Positions 61,383 through 64,000 of a stretch of 64,000 nucleotides of DNA are shown here, in pieces (the first letter of the stretch is position 1; each line of letters begins with the position of its first letter). A program made the position numbers and the translations under genes. This stretch comes from Pleuronectes platessa (Eukaryota > Chordata > Actinopteri > Pleuronectiformes > Pleuronectidae): contig NW_026519124.1 in NCBI RefSeq assembly GCF_947347685.1, positions 42,425 to 106,424 of the forward strand, written 5' to 3'. The notes under the pieces were generated by a model. That model worked only from the letters and a program-made list of their open reading frames with translations, was not told the DNA's origin and did not search any database.

Positions 61383-64000
61383 TTGTGCACCTTGGGCACA
61401 TCTGTGATGAAAAATTTAAGATTTTAACCAGAGTTGCAAAAATAGGCTTATCTCACCGTTTCCAGCGCTTTTGGGCATCTTGGGCACATCTGTGATGAAA
61501 AATTTAAGATTTTAACCATAGTTGCAAAAATAGGCTTATCTCACCGTTTCCAGCACTTTTTGGCACTTAGAGCCAATCTGACCGTGCAGTTGCTACTTTT
61601 TCATTGGGGTTTCCAAAACTTAAAAAAAAATTTTTTAAAGAGTTCCTTTAGAGTTGAAACCAAGATTTCAAATTATCCTTTTTCATTATTATAATCCACT
61701 GTATGCATTTTAAGTATCAAGGAATTTGACTGAAGGCCTTTTGAGAAAACACGTTGATTAGTGACCCTATTTCATTATGGCAGTCAAACCACTGATTTTC
61801 AACTTTAGTCTATGAAACCTCCAAACCTTAAACATTGTTGCAAAATTAGGCTTATCTCACCGTTTCCAGCACTTTTGTGCACCTTGGGCATATCTGTGAT
61901 GAAAAAATGAAGATTTTAACCAAAGTTGCAAAAATAGGCTTATCTCACCGTTTCCAGCGCTTTTGCGCATCTTGGGCACATCTGTGATGAAAAATTTAAG
62001 ATTTAACCAAAGTTGCAAAAATAGGCTTATCTCACCGTTTCCAGCGCTTTTGCGCATCTTGGGCACATCTGTGATGAAAAATTTATGATTTTAACCAAAG
62101 TTGCAAAAATAGGCTTATCTCCCTGTTTCCAGCACTTTTGTGCACCTTGGGCATATCTGTGATGAAAAAATGAAGATTTTAACCAAAGTTGCAAAAATAG
62201 GCTTATCTCACAGTTTCCAGTGCCTTTGGGCATCTTGGGCACATTTGTGATGAAAAATTTAAGATTTTAATTATAGTTGCAAAAATAGGTTTATCTCACC
62301 GTTTCCAGCGCTTTTGCGCATCTTGGGCACATCTGTGATGAAAAATTTAAGATTTTAACCATAGTTGCAAAAATAGGGTTTTCTCACCGTTTCCAGCGCT
62401 TTTGCGCATATTGGGCACATCTGTGATGAAAAATTTAAGATTTTAACCATAGTTGCAAAAATAGGCTTATCTCACCGTTTCCAGCGCTTTTGGGCATCTT
62501 GGGCACATCTGTGATGAAAAATTTAAGATTTTAACCAAAGTTGCAAAAATAGGCTTATCTCTCCGTTTCCAGCACTTTTTGGCACTTAGAGCCAATCTGA
62601 CAGTAGAAACCGTGCAGTTGCTACTTTTTCATTGGGGTTTCCAAAACTTCAAATCTTTTTTTTAAAGAGTTCCTCTAGAGTTGAAACCAAGATTTCAAAT
62701 TATCCTTTTTCATTATTATAATCCACTGTATGCATTTTAAGTATCAAGGAATTTGACTGAAGGCCTTTTGAGAAAACACGTTGATTAGTGACCCTATTTC
62801 ATTATGGCAGTCAAACCACTGATTTTCAACTTTAGTCTATGAAACCTCCAAACCTTAAACATTGTTGCAAAATTAGGCTTATCTCACCGTTTCCAGCACT
62901 TTTGTGCACCTTGGGCATATCTGTGATGAAAAAATGAAGATTTTAACCAAAGTTGCAAAAATAGGCTTATCTCACAGTTTCCAGTGCCTTTGGGCATCTT
63001 GGGCACATTTGTGATGAAAAATTTACGATTTTAATTATAGTTGCAAAAATAGGTTTATCTCACCGTTTCCAGCGCTTTTGCGCATCTTGGGCACATCTGT
63101 GATGAAAAATTTAAGATTTTAACCATAGTTGCAAAAATAGGGTTTTCTCACCGTTTCCAGCGCTTTTGCGCATATTGGGCACATCTGTGATGAAAAATTT
63201 AAGATTTTAACCATAGTTGCAAAGATAGGCTTATCTCACCGTTTCCAGCGCTTTTGGGCATCTTGGGCACATCTGTGATGAAAAATTTAAGATTTTAACC
63301 AAAGTTGCAAAAATAGGCTTATCTCTCCGTTTCCAGCACTTTTTGGCACTTAGAGCCAATCTGACAGTAGAAACCGTGCAGTTGCTACTTTTTCATTGGG
63401 GTTTCCAAAACTTAAAATCTTTTTTTTAAAGAGTTCCTTTAGAGTTGAAACCAAGATTTCAAATTATCCTTTTTCATTATTATAATCCACTGTATGCATT
63501 TTAAGTATCAAGGAATTTGACTGAAGGCCTTTTGAGAAAACACGTTGATTAGTGACCCTATTTCATTATGGCAGTCAAACCACTGATTTTCAACTTTAGT
63601 CTATGAAACCTCCAAACCTTAAACATTGTTGCAAAATTAGGCTTATCTCACCGTTTCCAGCACTTTTGTGCACCTTGGGCATATCTGTGATGAAAAAATG
63701 AAGATTTTAACCAAAGTTGCAAAAATAGGGTTATCTCACCGTTTCCCGCGCCTTTGGGCATCTTGGGCACATTTGTGATGAAAAATTTAAGATTTTAATT
63801 ATAGTTGCAAAAATAGGTTTATCTCACCGTTTCCAGCGCTTTTGCGCATCTTGGGCACATCTGTGATGAAAAATTTAAGATTTTAACCAAAGTTGCAAAA
63901 AAAGGCTTTTCTCCCCGTTTCCAGCGCTTTTGGGCATCTTGGGCACATCTGTGATGAAAAATTTAAGATTTTAACCAAAGTTGCAAAAATAGGCTTATCT
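61382..64000 (-). repeat. 88-bp satellite, composite units, reverse orientation (continues past window)
   Basis: Units read on the minus strand are R1 (partial, 61382-61789), R2 (61790-62816, 1027 bp, nine monomers), R3 (62817-63580, 764 bp, six monomers) and R4 (partial, from 63581). R1 lacks about 10 bp (CAGTAGAAAC) in the unique part near 61580. R2 equals R3 plus three extra monomers; one monomer in R2 is short by one base near 61999, explaining 1027 instead of 1028. Short open frames in this stretch follow the 88-bp repeat and have no support as genes. Confidence 0.92.

Noticed and set aside
61857..62242. Minus-strand open frames with SAGNGEISLFLQLWL repeats
   Set aside because: They simply translate the 88-bp monomer; periodic, with frame broken by the non-multiple-of-3 period.
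60164..64000. rRNA, histone or other multicopy gene cluster as explanation for the right-hand tandem array
   Set aside because: No conserved rRNA or protein motif on either strand; the 88-bp monomer and 236-bp unique part are AT-rich and noncoding.

Overview
This window is eukaryotic satellite DNA with no intact conventional gene that I can support. The DNA transposon with a BED zinc-finger remnant, the LTR-like/spliced-exon signals, the AATAAA motifs and the AT-rich vertebrate-like spacers suggest an animal genome, most plausibly a teleost fish. That assignment is inferred from style; nothing in the sequence names a species.

Layout. (1) Positions 1-60163 are one macrosatellite. Its unit is about 4.3 kb and has two halves. 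The first is a 2.18-kb 'core' (12 full copies, starting at 933, 5208, 9515, 13821, 18128, 22434, 26740, 31047, 35354, 39658, 44744 and 55366, plus a truncated copy at 59336). The second is a roughly 2.1-kb minisatellite array built from a 15-16 bp monomer (consensus CAGGAGATGTGCGCCG). Within the arrays, runs of monomers are grouped into blocks of about 200-400 bp by AT-rich spacers. Each spacer starts at an alternating pyrimidine-purine palindrome (TGTGCGCACA or GTGTGCACAC), followed by a T tract and usually AAATAAATG. There are thus three nested tandem levels: 16 bp, block, and 4.3-kb unit. Core-to-core spacing is 4275, 4307, 4306, 4307, 4306, 4306, 4307, 4307 and 4302 bp, then 5086 and 10624 bp. 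The two long intervals come from local expansion of the minisatellite, including secondary tandem duplications with periods of 2097 and 1958 bp.

(2) Each core contains, in order: a promoter-like stretch (two ATTGG boxes and a CCCGCC box); a short ATG-initiated exon remnant ending in a GTGAGT donor; about 0.6 kb of AT-rich sequence; a TATATAAG box and an LTR-like or exon-like stretch; and a 766-bp non-autonomous hAT transposon with 11-bp terminal inverted repeats and an 8-bp target duplication (AGCAGAAC). All 12 cores carry the hAT at the same site with the same duplication, so it inserted once, before the unit was amplified. The exon is interrupted by the same in-frame TAA in all 12 full copies, but it is open in the truncated right-edge copy, where it runs into the minisatellite as a 151-codon chimeric ORF.

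(3) Positions 60164-64000 are a different satellite. An 88-bp monomer is organised in composite units of length 236 + 88n (n = 3, 5, 6, 9 seen). It is in one orientation from 60164 to 61377 and in the opposite orientation from about 61382 to the window end.

The many apparent open frames in the minisatellite are artefacts. The 16-bp monomer is stop-free in most frames and 16 is not a multiple of 3, so translation gives a 16-residue periodic peptide in several frames on both strands. Identities and counts below were read by eye, not computed by alignment.
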